The notes: generated by a model not told the origin, from the sequence alone. DNA of 64,000 nucleotides from VRUE01 sp035260485 (GCA_035260485.1 DATFVC010000078.1:1-64000); one strand, 5' to 3'; positions 22,233 through 30,821 are shown, counted from the stretch's first letter. Program-made: numbers and translations.

Positions 22233-23417
22233 TCAGGCCGCCAGAAGGGTGGAGGCGCTGACCCCGACCTCCCGTGCAGCTTGACCCGCCAGTCTGGCCG
22301 CCTCGCGCAAGTCCGCCCGCTCGTGCGTCGCCATGACGCTGAAGCGCAGTCGCGATGAGCCCCGTGGCACGGTGGGGGGGCGGATCCCCTGGGCGAAGAC
22401 GCCGCGCTCCAGCAGCCGCTCACACAGCTCCATCGTCAGGGCCGCGTCACCCACTTCGAGCGGCACGATCTGACTCTGCCCGCCGCCTGCCTCCAGACCT
22501 TCGGCGACAAGTCCCTCGCGCAGCACCGCCGCGTTGGCGCTCAAGCGCTTAACCCGCTCCGGCTCGGCTTCGAGCATCTCCAGCGCCGCGAGCGCGGCGG
22601 CGAGCACCGGCGGCGGCAATGCGGTGGAGAAGATGAAGGAGCGGGCCGTGTTGAGCAGGTACTCGCTCAGCTCGGCGCCGGCGCAGACGTAGGCGCCGTA
22701 GGAGCCGAGCGCCTTGCCCAGCGTTCCCAGTACCAGGTCGACCTCCCCGCTCAGGCCGGCGGCTGCGACCGAGCCGCGACCGCCGGGGCCGAGGGCGCCG
22801 GTTGCGTGCGCCTCGTCGACCATCAGCCGGCAGCCGTGGCGGCGGGCGAGCGTGGTCAGATCCTCGAGCGGCGCGGTGTCGCCGTCCATCGAGAAGACAC
22901 CGTCGGTGACGATCAGCGAGCCGCGCCCCCCGGCCTCACACAGCCCCCAGGCGAGGTGCTCGACGTCGCCGTGGCGGTAGACGAAGGTCTCGGCGCGTGA
23001 GAGCCGGCAGCCGTCGACGATGCTGGCATGGTTGAGCTCGTCGGAGAAGACGACCTCGCCGGACCGGGCCAGGGCGGAGATCGCGCCGATGTTCGCCAGG
23101 TAGCCGGACCCGAACAGAAGCGCCGCCTCATATCCCTTGAAGGCGGCAAGCCGCTCCTCCAGCAGGCGGTGCGGATCCATGTTGCCCGAGATCAGTCGTG
23201 ACGCTCCGGCGCCGGCCCCCCAGCGCATCGCGGCCTCGGCCGCTGCCTCGCGGACCCGTGGGTGGTCGGCCAGGCCGAGGTAGTTGTTCGAGCAGAGCAG
23301 CAACACCTGGCGCCCGTCGAGCAGGACGCGCGGTCCCTGGGCGCTGCCGATCAGCCGCAGGCGGCGGTGGAGCCCGCTGCCGCGAAGCTCCTCCAGCCGC
23401 TCTGCGACCTCGGTCAT
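22233..23417 (-). CDS. bioF: 8-amino-7-oxononanoate synthase
   Basis: 394 residues from ATG 23415-23417 (MTEVAERLEELRGSGLHRRL), which overlaps the bioB stop (ATGA). The alpha-oxoamine synthase fold shows LCSNNYLGLADHPRVREAAA, GAGASRLISGN, VFSDELNHASIVDGCRLS, MVDEAHATGALG and the PLP lysine in VLGTLGKALGSYGAY. It condenses pimeloyl-CoA or pimeloyl-ACP with alanine to give KAPA. The frame is open far upstream through bioB, but that is a shadow. Confidence 0.95.
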   Translation of the reverse strand: MTEVAERLEELRGSGLHRRLRLIGSAQGPRVLLDGRQVLLLCSNNYLGLADHPRVREAAAEAAMRWGAGAGASRLISGNMDPHRLLEERLAAFKGYEAALLFGSGYLANIGAISALARSGEVVFSDELNHASIVDGCRLSRAETFVYRHGDVEHLAWGLCEAGGRGSLIVTDGVFSMDGDTAPLEDLTTLARRHGCRLMVDEAHATGALGPGGRGSVAAAGLSGEVDLVLGTLGKALGSYGAYVCAGAELSEYLLNTARSFIFSTALPPPVLAAALAALEMLEAEPERVKRLSANAAVLREGLVAEGLEAGGGQSQIVPLEVGDAALTMELCERLLERGVFAQGIRPPTVPRGSSRLRFSVMATHERADLREAARLAGQAAREVGVSASTLLAA

Positions 23418-24547
23418 GCCGCTGTTTGGCTGGCCGGGTAGGGCGGAGGCTTCTTCGTCTTCTTGACGACGCGCAGCTGAGTAGACGGGTCCCAGAAGTT
23501 CGCTTCCTCCTGGCTGTCGATCAGCTCGTCGATCGGCGTTTCCGGCGCCTCGCCCTCGAGCCAGCCGGAGCGGTTGTCGGGGCGTGGGTTGGCGCCGTTG
23601 TCGGGCTGGCGCGCAACGTTCAGGCCGAGCTCCTCGAACATCGCCCGGTCGTCCTCGGGCTCGGCGCCGAGGGTGGTGAGGAAGTTGCCCATCATCACGC
23701 CGTTGAGGCCGGCCTTTACCGCCAGCGGCTGCAGGTCGCCGAGGTTCTCGACCCTGCCGCCGCAGAGGCGGAAGAGAGCCCCGGGGATGATCAGGCGGAA
23801 GATCGCAACCCACTTGATCACGTCCCAGGGGTCCATCAGCGGGCGGTCGCCGAACTTGGTCCCGTCGCGAGGGTTGAGCAGGTTGATCGGCACCGAGGTC
23901 GGCTCCAGCTCGGAGAGCTCGAATGCCATCTCGACCCGTTGCCGCGGCGACTCGCCGAGGTTGAGGATGCCGCCGACGCAGGTCTCCAACCCCGCCTCCT
24001 TGACCGCGTCGATCGTCCGCAGCCTTCCCTCGTAGCGGACCGTGGTCGAGACCTCCGGGTAATAGGAGCGCGAGGACTCGACGTTGTGGTGGACGCGCTG
24101 AATGCCCGCCTCGCGCAGCCGCTTGGCGCGCTCGCCTGACATGTGGCCGATCGAGGCGCAGCGCTTCAGGTTGGTGTGCTCGGCGACCAGCTTCGCCCCC
24201 TCGACGATCTTCTCGAAGTCGCGCTTGGAGAGGCCCTGGCCCTGGGTGACCATGCAGAAGCGGTGTGCGCCCGCCGCCTCCGCCGCTCGCGCGTGCTCGA
24301 GGATCTGCTCGGGCTCCATCATCGCGTGCATCGGCGTGTCGGCCTCGGCGTAGCGTGACTGGGCGCAGAAGCCGCAGTCCTCGGCGCAGCCGCCCGACTT
24401 GGCGTTGACCAGCGAGCACATGTCGGTCGAGTCGCCGAAGTTCTCCTCGCGCACCTTCCAAGCGCGCTCGATCAGATCGCCGATCTCCCCGTGGTCGCTC
24501 AGCTCGCCTAGCGCCAGCGCTTCCTCGAAAGAGATCAGGGGCCGCAT
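23414..24547 (-). CDS. bioB: Biotin synthase (radical SAM)
   Basis: 377 residues. The radical-SAM [4Fe-4S] ligands are in GGCAEDCGFCAQSRYAEA (Cys-x3-Cys-x2-Cys). The second cluster and substrate region follow in RCASIGHMSG, HHNVESSRSYYPEVSTT and NLLNPRDGTKF. It inserts sulfur into dethiobiotin. The protein is longer than E. coli BioB, with an extra C-terminal tail of about 60 residues (IDELIDSQEEANFWDPSTQL) rich in Lys/Pro at the end. First gene of a bioB-bioF-bioD run with coupled stops and starts. Confidence 0.95.
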   Translation of the reverse strand: MRPLISFEEALALGELSDHGEIGDLIERAWKVREENFGDSTDMCSLVNAKSGGCAEDCGFCAQSRYAEADTPMHAMMEPEQILEHARAAEAAGAHRFCMVTQGQGLSKRDFEKIVEGAKLVAEHTNLKRCASIGHMSGERAKRLREAGIQRVHHNVESSRSYYPEVSTTVRYEGRLRTIDAVKEAGLETCVGGILNLGESPRQRVEMAFELSELEPTSVPINLLNPRDGTKFGDRPLMDPWDVIKWVAIFRLIIPGALFRLCGGRVENLGDLQPLAVKAGLNGVMMGNFLTTLGAEPEDDRAMFEELGLNVARQPDNGANPRPDNRSGWLEGEAPETPIDELIDSQEEANFWDPSTQLRVVKKTKKPPPYPASQTAA

Positions 24548-24585
24548 TCGGGCGCAAGGCTAGGAGTCGGGCCGGACGGCTGGGT

Positions 24586-26067
24586 TCAGGCGCGGCGGTC
24601 GCTGAGGCTGCTGACTGGGTGGGTGCTCTCGCCAGCGACCCTCAGCGCGTCGCGCCCGGCCCGCTTCGCCTCATACAGCGCCGCGTCCGCCTCCTCCTCA
24701 AGCGATTCGAGATCGGCGACGAGGTCGGGGCCGAACATCGCGATGCCGACGCTGACGGTGATCGGCGGCACCGCCTCCTCGTTGGGGGCGTGCTCGCGGA
24801 TCGCCGTTGCGATCGCGGCGCCCACGCCACGCGCTTCGTCGACCGAGCAGCGCGGCAGGACGATCGCGAACTCGTCCCCGCCGAGCCGGGCGACCACGTC
24901 GGTCTGCCGCATCCGCGCTCGCAGGACGCCGGCGATGCCGGCTATCACCCGGTCGCCGATGGGGTGGCCAAGCGTGTCGTTGACCTGCTTGAAGTTGTCG
25001 AGGTCGAGCATCAGCAGCGCCCCTTCGCTGCCGTCGCGACGGCAGCGGGCGATCTCGGTGCGCATGTCCTGCTCGAAGCGGCGCCGGTTCTTCAACCCCG
25101 TCAGCGGATCCTGGCCGGCCTGCAGGGTCAGCTCCTGCACGCGCTCGTTGCGGCTCCAGATCAGAACCAGCGTTCCCAGCAGAGCCGCCAGCGAGATTCC
25201 GAAGACGGCGATCAGCAGCGGCAGGCCGACGTCGGGCCGGTTCGGGTCGCGCACGACCAGCAGCCAGCTGCGATCGGCGATCCGCAGGGCGGCGGCGGCC
25301 GCTTCGTCGCGGGGCAGCCCCGGTCCGGCCACGGTCCGGCTGCTCTCGATCAGCTGCGCGTCGACGCCGTTGGGAAGGGCCGAGATCGCTGCTGCCGTCA
25401 GGTCGGAAACGTGGAAGGCGCCGACCGCGAACCCGACCAGCGCGGCACGGCGCTGGGCCGCGGTCGCGGTTGGCGCGCCGTCGCGGTAGACGGGGCGAAA
25501 GACGTTGATCCCGGTGCCGCCGATCGGAAGGTGCATGACCTTGGTCGCCGTCGGCTTGCCGGTGTCGCGCGCGCGCAGCAGGTAGGCAGAGCGCGCGGGG
25601 TCGGCCCCCAGGTCGTAGCCCAGCGGCGGTTCGAGCCTGCTGGCGGAGGCCGCGAAGGCGAGGGGGTAGTAGCGCGGGCGCGAGGGCGCCCGGCGGAATC
25701 CGATCGGGGTGCGTTCGACGATCGGATAGCCGTGCGTCTGCTCGAACCGCGCCCGGCGTGAGGCCGACACCGCAAGGACGAGGCCGGTACCGCTCAGCGC
25801 GCCCGCGCTCAGCAGCGAGTCGGCCATCACGCCGAACTCGTGTTGGGTGAACCTTCCCTCCACTTGGTAGAAGGCCGCGGCGCTGGCGAGCTGACCGACC
25901 GAGAGCGCCGCCAGGGACTCGGCTTGGTGTGCAGAGCGGAGCGCCTCGTCGCGCTGGCGGCGTTCGAACGCGTGGCTTTCGTGGGTGTGGACGACGAGGG
26001 CGCCCAGCACGGATCCGATCGCGATCGCGGCAACCGCGGCCAGGCCGAGGAAGAATCGAAAGCGCAT
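24586..26067 (-). CDS. Diguanylate cyclase with extracytoplasmic CHASE-like sensor
   Basis: 493 residues from ATG 26065-26067 (MRFRFFLGLAAVAAIAIGSV). A membrane helix at the N-terminus, a periplasmic CHASE-like domain (about 35-285; FTQHEFGVMADSLLSAGALS), a second helix (LPLLIAVFGISLAALLGTLV), then GGDEF. The active-site motif is intact: RLGGDEFAIVLPR, preceded by DPLTGLKNRRRFEQDM and LDLDNFKQVNDTLGHPIGD. An RxxD inhibitory site is not obvious. Predicted to make c-di-GMP in response to an external signal. 38 bp upstream of bioB. Confidence 0.9.
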   Translation of the reverse strand: MRFRFFLGLAAVAAIAIGSVLGALVVHTHESHAFERRQRDEALRSAHQAESLAALSVGQLASAAAFYQVEGRFTQHEFGVMADSLLSAGALSGTGLVLAVSASRRARFEQTHGYPIVERTPIGFRRAPSRPRYYPLAFAASASRLEPPLGYDLGADPARSAYLLRARDTGKPTATKVMHLPIGGTGINVFRPVYRDGAPTATAAQRRAALVGFAVGAFHVSDLTAAAISALPNGVDAQLIESSRTVAGPGLPRDEAAAAALRIADRSWLLVVRDPNRPDVGLPLLIAVFGISLAALLGTLVLIWSRNERVQELTLQAGQDPLTGLKNRRRFEQDMRTEIARCRRDGSEGALLMLDLDNFKQVNDTLGHPIGDRVIAGIAGVLRARMRQTDVVARLGGDEFAIVLPRCSVDEARGVGAAIATAIREHAPNEEAVPPITVSVGIAMFGPDLVADLESLEEEADAALYEAKRAGRDALRVAGESTHPVSSLSDRRA

Positions 26068-26113
26068 CCTTCCAATGTCGGCTCGGGCGGAGTTGTATTG
26101 AGACACGGGCGAC

Positions 26114-26758
26114 CTATGCCCCGGGGACAGCCGCCAGCGACTCCCACAGATAGAGCGAGGCGAGGCTGCGGTTGGGCCGCCAGGCCTCGCCGATCTCCAG
26201 CACTCGCTGTGGCGCCGGCATCTCCTCCAGCCCATACTCGACCTGGACCGCCTTGCGGATGCCGAGGTCGCCGCCGGAGAGGATGTCGGGACGCTCGAGG
26301 TGGAAGAGCAGGAACATCTCGGCGGTCCACTGGCCGAGGCCGCGCACCGCGACGATCTCCGCGATCGCCTCCTCATCAGAGAGATCGCTGAGCCGGTCCA
26401 GCTCCAGCTCGCCGCTGAGCACATGGGCGGCGAGGTCGCGGACGTACTCGACCTTGCGGCCGGAGAGACCGCAGGTGCGCAGGTCCTTCTCACTCACCTC
26501 CAGCAGCTGCTCGGGGGAAGGCGCCGTGCCGCCGAAGAGGTCGCAGACCCGGCGGTAGATCGTCCGCGCCGCTTTGGTCGACAGCTGCTGGCCGACGATC
26601 GCGCGCAGCAAGGCGCCGTACGCGTCGGCCGGCCGCTCCTCGCTGCGCCGCCGCAGCCGCGTCTCCAGGTCGATCTCGCCGATCCGTTCGATCAGCGCCG
26701 CCATCGCCGGGTCGGCGGCGGCGAGCGCTGCGCGGGCTTTGGAACCTTTGGCGCTCAC
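26114..26758 (-). CDS. DNA-3-methyladenine glycosylase II (HhH-GPD)
   Basis: 214 residues from GTG 26756-26758, overlapping the preceding crotonase stop. HhH-GPD superfamily: ALLRAIVGQQLSTKAARTIY, then helix-hairpin-helix EIVAVRGLGQWTAEMFLLFH with the catalytic Asp a few residues later (ERPDILSGGDLGIRKAV). Removes alkylated purines as the first step of base excision repair. It lacks an Fe-S cluster, as in AlkA-type enzymes. Confidence 0.9.
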   Translation of the reverse strand: MSAKGSKARAALAAADPAMAALIERIGEIDLETRLRRRSEERPADAYGALLRAIVGQQLSTKAARTIYRRVCDLFGGTAPSPEQLLEVSEKDLRTCGLSGRKVEYVRDLAAHVLSGELELDRLSDLSDEEAIAEIVAVRGLGQWTAEMFLLFHLERPDILSGGDLGIRKAVQVEYGLEEMPAPQRVLEIGEAWRPNRSLASLYLWESLAAVPGA

Positions 26759-27561
26759 TGTCCCCTCCAGCGCGGCTTGCGCTTCTCGGCGAAGGCTTCG
26801 ATGCCCTCGCGCAGGTCCTCGGATGCGAAGCACGATTCGCGCAGCGCGATCAGGCCGGCCTCCTGCTGCTCGCTGAGGACCGGATTCGAGTTGAGCACTT
26901 CGATTGCGCTCTTGTTTCCTCGCATCGAGAGCGGCGCATTGGCGGCGATTCCGGCGGCCAGCTCCACCGCCGCTGCCTCGAAGGCGTCGTCGTCGACCAC
27001 CTCGTGGACCAGGCCGATCTGCTCGGCGCGCTCCGCCGTAAAGTTCCGCCCGGTCAGGAACAGCTCCTTGGTCCGCGCCAGGCCCAGCGTGTCGAGGAAC
27101 TTGCGCAGGCCGGTGTGGCTGTAGACGAGGCCGAGCTTGGCCGGGGGCATGCCCAGCTTGGCGCCGGTGGCGCAGATGCGCAGGTCGCAGGTAACCGCCA
27201 GCTCCAGGCCGCCACCGAGGCAGTGGCCGTTGATCGCCGCGACGGTCGGCCAAGGGTGGGCGGCGAGCGCCTCCATCGCATCGTGAAAGGGGTGGGCGAC
27301 CAGAGCCTCGGCGTCTCGTTCGAAGGTCTCAGCTGGGATCGCTGTGAGGTCGTAGCCGGCCGAGAAGGCGGGCGGAGCGCCGGTGATCAGCACGCAGCGG
27401 GTCTCGATCCCGTGGTCGATCCGGGGAAGCGTCTCGGCCAGTGTGTCGAGGATCTCGTGGTCGAGGGCGTTGCGGCGCTCGGGATTGGAGATGCGGATGC
27501 GAACGACCGCCTCGGCCGGAGAGTCGAGGAGGAGCTTGCCGCCGGCGAGCTGCTCGTTCAC
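26755..27561 (-). CDS. Enoyl-CoA hydratase/isomerase family protein
   Basis: 268 residues from GTG 27559-27561, overlapping the biotinyl-protein stop (GTGA). Crotonase fold: RIRISNPERRNALDHEILDT, oxyanion-hole segment GAPPAFSAGYDLTAI, and AINGHCLGGGLELAVTCDLR. The catalytic Glu of hydratases falls at AKLGLVYSHTGLRKFL as a variant (no clear second Glu), so isomerase or hydrolase activity is possible. C-terminus EGIEAFAEKRKPRWRGQ is typical. Coupled with the biotinyl carrier and glycosylase genes. Confidence 0.88.
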   Translation of the reverse strand: MNEQLAGGKLLLDSPAEAVVRIRISNPERRNALDHEILDTLAETLPRIDHGIETRCVLITGAPPAFSAGYDLTAIPAETFERDAEALVAHPFHDAMEALAAHPWPTVAAINGHCLGGGLELAVTCDLRICATGAKLGMPPAKLGLVYSHTGLRKFLDTLGLARTKELFLTGRNFTAERAEQIGLVHEVVDDDAFEAAAVELAAGIAANAPLSMRGNKSAIEVLNSNPVLSEQQEAGLIALRESCFASEDLREGIEAFAEKRKPRWRGQ

Positions 27562-27770
27562 TCCAACACGACGAGGACGTCGCCTTCGCTGACCGCCTGG
27601 CCCTCCTCGCAGCGGATCTCCTTCACGGTCCCGTCGTCCTCGACCTCGACCGGAATCTCCATCTTCATCGACTCCAGGATGACAACCGTGTCGCCGTCTT
27701 CGACTTCGTCGCCGACCGCGACCTCGATTTTCCACACGTTGCCAGTGATGTGCGCCTCAATGTCCGCCAT
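27558..27770 (-). CDS. Stand-alone biotinyl carrier protein
   Basis: 70 residues from ATG 27768-27770 (an upstream GTG would add four). A single biotinyl/lipoyl domain with biotinylation motif LESMKMEIPVEVEDDG (Lys36). It is the carrier of a split acyl-CoA carboxylase. The window also has a carboxyltransferase beta subunit at 43929 and the biotin pathway, but no biotin carboxylase, so its partners cannot be fixed. Overlaps the crotonase start. Confidence 0.9.
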   Translation of the reverse strand: MADIEAHITGNVWKIEVAVGDEVEDGDTVVILESMKMEIPVEVEDDGTVKEIRCEEGQAVSEGDVLVVLE

Positions 27771-27792
27771 GGGCCGGGACAATATCCATTGC

Positions 27793-27837
27793 TCCGGTGC
27801 GCTTTATGTGCATATAGGGGACAAAAGGCGCACCGGA
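27793..27837. repeat. Intergenic hairpin H5
   Basis: Arms TCCGGTGCGCTTT and AAAGGCGCACCGGA (one bulged base) around a centre with CATATAGGGG. It lies in the divergent gap between the biotinyl carrier and the GT2 gene. The arm sequence is unrelated to H1-H4 but the layout is the same. Confidence 0.65.
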
Positions 27838-27854
27838 AGGCAGAATGCCCCGTC

Positions 27855-28556
27855 GTGTCCCTCGATCGACAACACGCAGCGCTCGCGGTCATCGTCGCCG
27901 CGCGCAACGAGGCCGACCGAATCGGGGAGACGCTGGCAGCGCTGCGCAAGGCGCTGCCGAGGGCGGCTCTTTGGGTCGGCGACGACGCCTCCACCGACGG
28001 CACGGCGGAGGCGGCGATGGCCGCCGGCGCCCAGGTGGTCAGCCGCGGTCGCCCCCACGGCAAGGGAGCCAACGTCGGCGCCGCCGCCGAGGCGGCGCTG
28101 AGCGGCGAGCCCGCGCCCGGGCTGGTCCTCCTCTGCGACGGCGACCTCGGCGCCTCCGCCGCGGAGCTCGTGCCGCTTGTCGATGCGGTGGACCGTGGCG
28201 AGTGCGACCTTGCCGTCGCCGCATTCAGCCGCCGGGTCGGGGGCGGTTTCGGTGTCTCGCTCGGCTTCGCCCGCTGGGCGATCCACCGTCGCTGCGGCCT
28301 CGAGACGAGCGCGCCGATCTCCGGCCAGCGCGCGCTGCGCGCGGAGGTGCTGCGCGCGGTGCTCCCCTTCGCCCGCGGCTACGGGATGGAGGTGGGCATG
28401 ACGATCGACGCGGTCCAGGCCGGCTACCGCCTGCGCGAGTACGAGCTCGACCTCTCCCACCGCGCCACCGGCCGCTCACCGGCCGGCTTCGCCCACCGCG
28501 CCCGTCAGCTCGTGGACTTCGCCCGCGTTTACCTTTCGCGTGATCGGGTGAGCTGA
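27855..28556 (+). CDS. Family 2 glycosyltransferase
   Basis: 233 residues from GTG 27855. GT-A fold: LAVIVAARNEADRIGETLAA at the start, VGDDASTDGTAEAAMAAGAQ for nucleotide binding, GKGANVGAA, and the DXD-like LCDGDLGASAAEL. The region GFARWAIHRRCGLETSAPIS, then GQRALRAEVL, resembles dolichol-phosphate mannosyltransferase/glucosyl-phosphoglycerate synthase-type enzymes. No membrane segment. Acceptor unknown. Confidence 0.85.
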   Translation: MSLDRQHAALAVIVAARNEADRIGETLAALRKALPRAALWVGDDASTDGTAEAAMAAGAQVVSRGRPHGKGANVGAAAEAALSGEPAPGLVLLCDGDLGASAAELVPLVDAVDRGECDLAVAAFSRRVGGGFGVSLGFARWAIHRRCGLETSAPISGQRALRAEVLRAVLPFARGYGMEVGMTIDAVQAGYRLREYELDLSHRATGRSPAGFAHRARQLVDFARVYLSRDRVS

Positions 28557-28560
28557 GGGC

Positions 28561-28923
28561 TCAACCGCGCTTCGCGTAGTCGCCGATCTCGCCGAAGTCG
28601 ACCATCACACAGGCCTCGGGGCCGGGGACCTCCGCATCGTGGCCAGGCGGAATCGCGACGACATCGCCGGCATTGACCTCGACTTCCGAGCCGTCGTCCA
28701 TGTAGACACGCATGCTGCCGGAGAGCACATAGGCGAAATGGGCCACTTGGCAGGAGTCGGTGCCGGCGATCGGCTTCACGTTCTCCGACCATTTCCAGCC
28801 CGGCTCGAACGTTCCCTTCGCAACCGCGTGCCCAGCGAGCTGCACCACCTCTGCCAGCCCCCTGCCTTCGAACTGGCGGACCTCATCGGGAGAGTCGAAC
28901 TTCTTGACTTCAGCTGCTGCCAT
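28561..28923 (-). CDS. Cupin domain protein
   Basis: 120 residues from ATG 28921-28923. A single cupin: VAHFAYVLSGSMRVYMDDGS is motif 1 and NAGDVVAIPPGHDAEV is motif 2. Metal ligands are incomplete compared with canonical cupins (one His in motif 1, one in motif 2). Could be a small-molecule sensor or binding protein. Convergent with the GT2 gene (4-bp gap). Confidence 0.8.
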   Translation of the reverse strand: MAAAEVKKFDSPDEVRQFEGRGLAEVVQLAGHAVAKGTFEPGWKWSENVKPIAGTDSCQVAHFAYVLSGSMRVYMDDGSEVEVNAGDVVAIPPGHDAEVPGPEACVMVDFGEIGDYAKRG

Positions 28924-28992
28924 TGGAGTTCCTTCCATAGGGTTTGACCCTGCCCCAATTGACCGTACACCCGCCGATGTCTTGAGACAACG
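28924..28992. promoter_or_regulatory. Divergent promoter region of cupin and glpK genes
   Basis: Contains AGGGTTTGACCCT (28939-28951), a 5-bp inverted repeat with a three-base centre, and TTGACC (28960-28965) that could be a -35 box for glpK. Confidence 0.35.
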
Positions 28993-30441
28993 ATGATCCT
29001 CGCGATCGACCAGGGAACCACCGGGACGACCTGCCTCGTCTTCGATGCCGGGGGACAGGTCGTGGGTCGCGCCTACTCGGAGTTCGAGCAGCACTTCCCG
29101 CAGCCAGGCTGGGTCGAGCACGACGCGGCCGAAATCTGGGAGGTGACGCGGAGGGTTGCCGCCGAGGCGATCGCCGGCGCCGGCATTGAGGGAGCGGATC
29201 TGGACGCGATCGGAATCGCCAACCAGCGCGAGACGGTGGTGGCCTGGGACCCGGCAACGGGCGAGCCGGTCCACCGGGCGCTCGTCTGGCAGGACCGGCG
29301 CACCGCCGCGCGCTGCGAGGAGCTGCGCGAGGAGGGATGGGAGGGGCTGGTGCGGGAACGGACCGGACTGATCCTCGACCCCTACTTCTCAGCCACCAAG
29401 ATCGAGTGGCTGCTGCGCAACGTCGAGGGAGCCGAGCGGGCGGTCTTCGGCACGATCGATTCCTGGCTCCTCTTCAAGCTGACCGGCCGCCACGCGACCG
29501 ACTACACGAACGCCTCGCGAACGATGCTGTTCGACATCCGCCGCCTGGCCTGGGACGAGGAGCTCTGCGCGATGCTCGGCGTCGATCCCGCGCGGCTGCC
29601 GGAGGCGCTGCCCTCCGCTCACGTCTACGGCACGACCTCCGAGTTCGGCGGTGAGACGCCGGTGGCCGGGATCGCGGGCGACCAGCAGGCGGCCCTGTTC
29701 GGCCAGGCCTGCCACGGCTCTGGCGCCGCCAAGAACACTTATGGGACCGGCAGCTTCCTCCTGCTCAACACCGGCGCCGTGGCGCCCGAGCCGAGCGAGG
29801 GCCTGCTGACCACGGTCGCCTGCGCTCTGGGCGAGGGGCCCGCCTACGCGCTCGAAGCCTCGATCTTCGTCACCGGCGCCGCCGTGCAATGGCTGCGGGA
29901 TGGCTTGGGAATCATCGAGGAGGCGGGGGAGAGCGAGGCGCTGGCAGCCTCGCTCGACCGCAACGACGGTGTCTACTTCGTCCCGGCGCTGACCGGCCTC
30001 GGCTCGCCCCACTGGGATCCTTACGCGCGCGGCACGATCGTCGGCCTGACCCGAGGCAGCGGCCGCGCTCACCTTGCGAGGGCCGCGCTGGAGGCGATCG
30101 CCTACCAGACTGTCGACGCGGTGCGGGCCGAGGAGACGGCCTCTGGCAAGCGGCTGACCGAGTTGAAAGCCGACGGAGGCGCCGTCGCGAACCGCTGGCT
30201 GATGCAGTTCCAGGCCGATGTCCTGGGGGCGCCGGTGATCGTGCCTGAGATCGCCGAGACGACGGCGCTCGGCACCGCCTACCTGGCAGGGATTGCGACC
30301 GGTCGCTGGAGCGCCGCGCTGGTCGCCGAGATGTGGCGGGAGGAGGCCCGCTACGAGCCGCGAATGGGCGCCGAGAAGCGCGAGGCGTTGCTTGTCGAGT
30401 GGCGCCGTGCGGTCGAGCGCTCGCGCGGCTGGGCTGTATGA
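28993..30441 (+). CDS. glpK: Glycerol kinase
   Basis: 482 residues, slightly shorter than E. coli GlpK. MILAIDQGTTGTTCLVFDAG is the ATPase phosphate-1 motif. NQRETVVAWDPATGEPVHRA and VWQDRRTA form the substrate site, GTIDSWLLFKLTGRHATDYT and SRTMLFDI follow, and the FGGY signature region is in YFVPALTGLGSPHWDPYARG. Produces glycerol-3-phosphate from glycerol and ATP. plsC lies 0.5 kb downstream, which fits lipid synthesis. No glycerol facilitator or glpD is nearby. Confidence 0.95.
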   Translation: MILAIDQGTTGTTCLVFDAGGQVVGRAYSEFEQHFPQPGWVEHDAAEIWEVTRRVAAEAIAGAGIEGADLDAIGIANQRETVVAWDPATGEPVHRALVWQDRRTAARCEELREEGWEGLVRERTGLILDPYFSATKIEWLLRNVEGAERAVFGTIDSWLLFKLTGRHATDYTNASRTMLFDIRRLAWDEELCAMLGVDPARLPEALPSAHVYGTTSEFGGETPVAGIAGDQQAALFGQACHGSGAAKNTYGTGSFLLLNTGAVAPEPSEGLLTTVACALGEGPAYALEASIFVTGAAVQWLRDGLGIIEEAGESEALAASLDRNDGVYFVPALTGLGSPHWDPYARGTIVGLTRGSGRAHLARAALEAIAYQTVDAVRAEETASGKRLTELKADGGAVANRWLMQFQADVLGAPVIVPEIAETTALGTAYLAGIATGRWSAALVAEMWREEARYEPRMGAEKREALLVEWRRAVERSRGWAV

Positions 30442-30533
30442 GCGCGGCGGCGTTTCGAAATGGGCCACAGAACCGTTGCAGAGAATTTTCGTTCGACCCA
30501 CACTTGCGACATTTTGTCTGCGAGCATGCAAAT

Positions 30534-30821
30534 ATGGAGGCGATGAGAGAAGCGTGGTCAGACGACAGGCTCGACGACCTCAACCGCAAGGTCGATGACG
30601 GCTTCTTGTCGGTAGACAAGCGCTTCGATGCGGTCGACAAGCGTTTCGATTGGGTAGACAAGCGTTTCGATGCCATCGACAGGCGCTTCGAGCGGCTTGA
30701 AGACAAAGTCGACGCCCGGTTCGACTCGCTGCAGCGCACGCTCATCCTCTTCTGTGGAGGCATCATCGCTGCTCTCCTTGGCATGGTCGCCACCTTCGCC
30801 TTGTTCGCAATCCAGGCCTGA
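30534..30821 (+). CDS. Small coiled-coil protein with C-terminal membrane anchor
   Basis: 95 residues from ATG 30534 (an in-frame ATG at 30543 is an alternative). The middle consists of seven-residue repeats of the form VDKRFDA/W (residues about 20-60), a near-perfect heptad array predicted to form a parallel coiled coil. The C-terminus ILFCGGIIAALLGMVATFAL is a membrane helix. Similar small heptad-repeat tail-anchored proteins occur widely without known role. Upstream is unusually AT-rich (30470-30535), suggesting its own promoter. Confidence 0.7.
   Translation: MEAMREAWSDDRLDDLNRKVDDGFLSVDKRFDAVDKRFDWVDKRFDAIDRRFERLEDKVDARFDSLQRTLILFCGGIIAALLGMVATFALFAIQA

Noticed and set aside
22233..24557. 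A 774-residue frame covering bioF and the antisense-free bioB region looked like a fused protein.
   Set aside because: The upstream 380 codons are out of frame with BioB and show no family pattern; BioF homology starts cleanly at ATG 23417, which overlaps the bioB stop.
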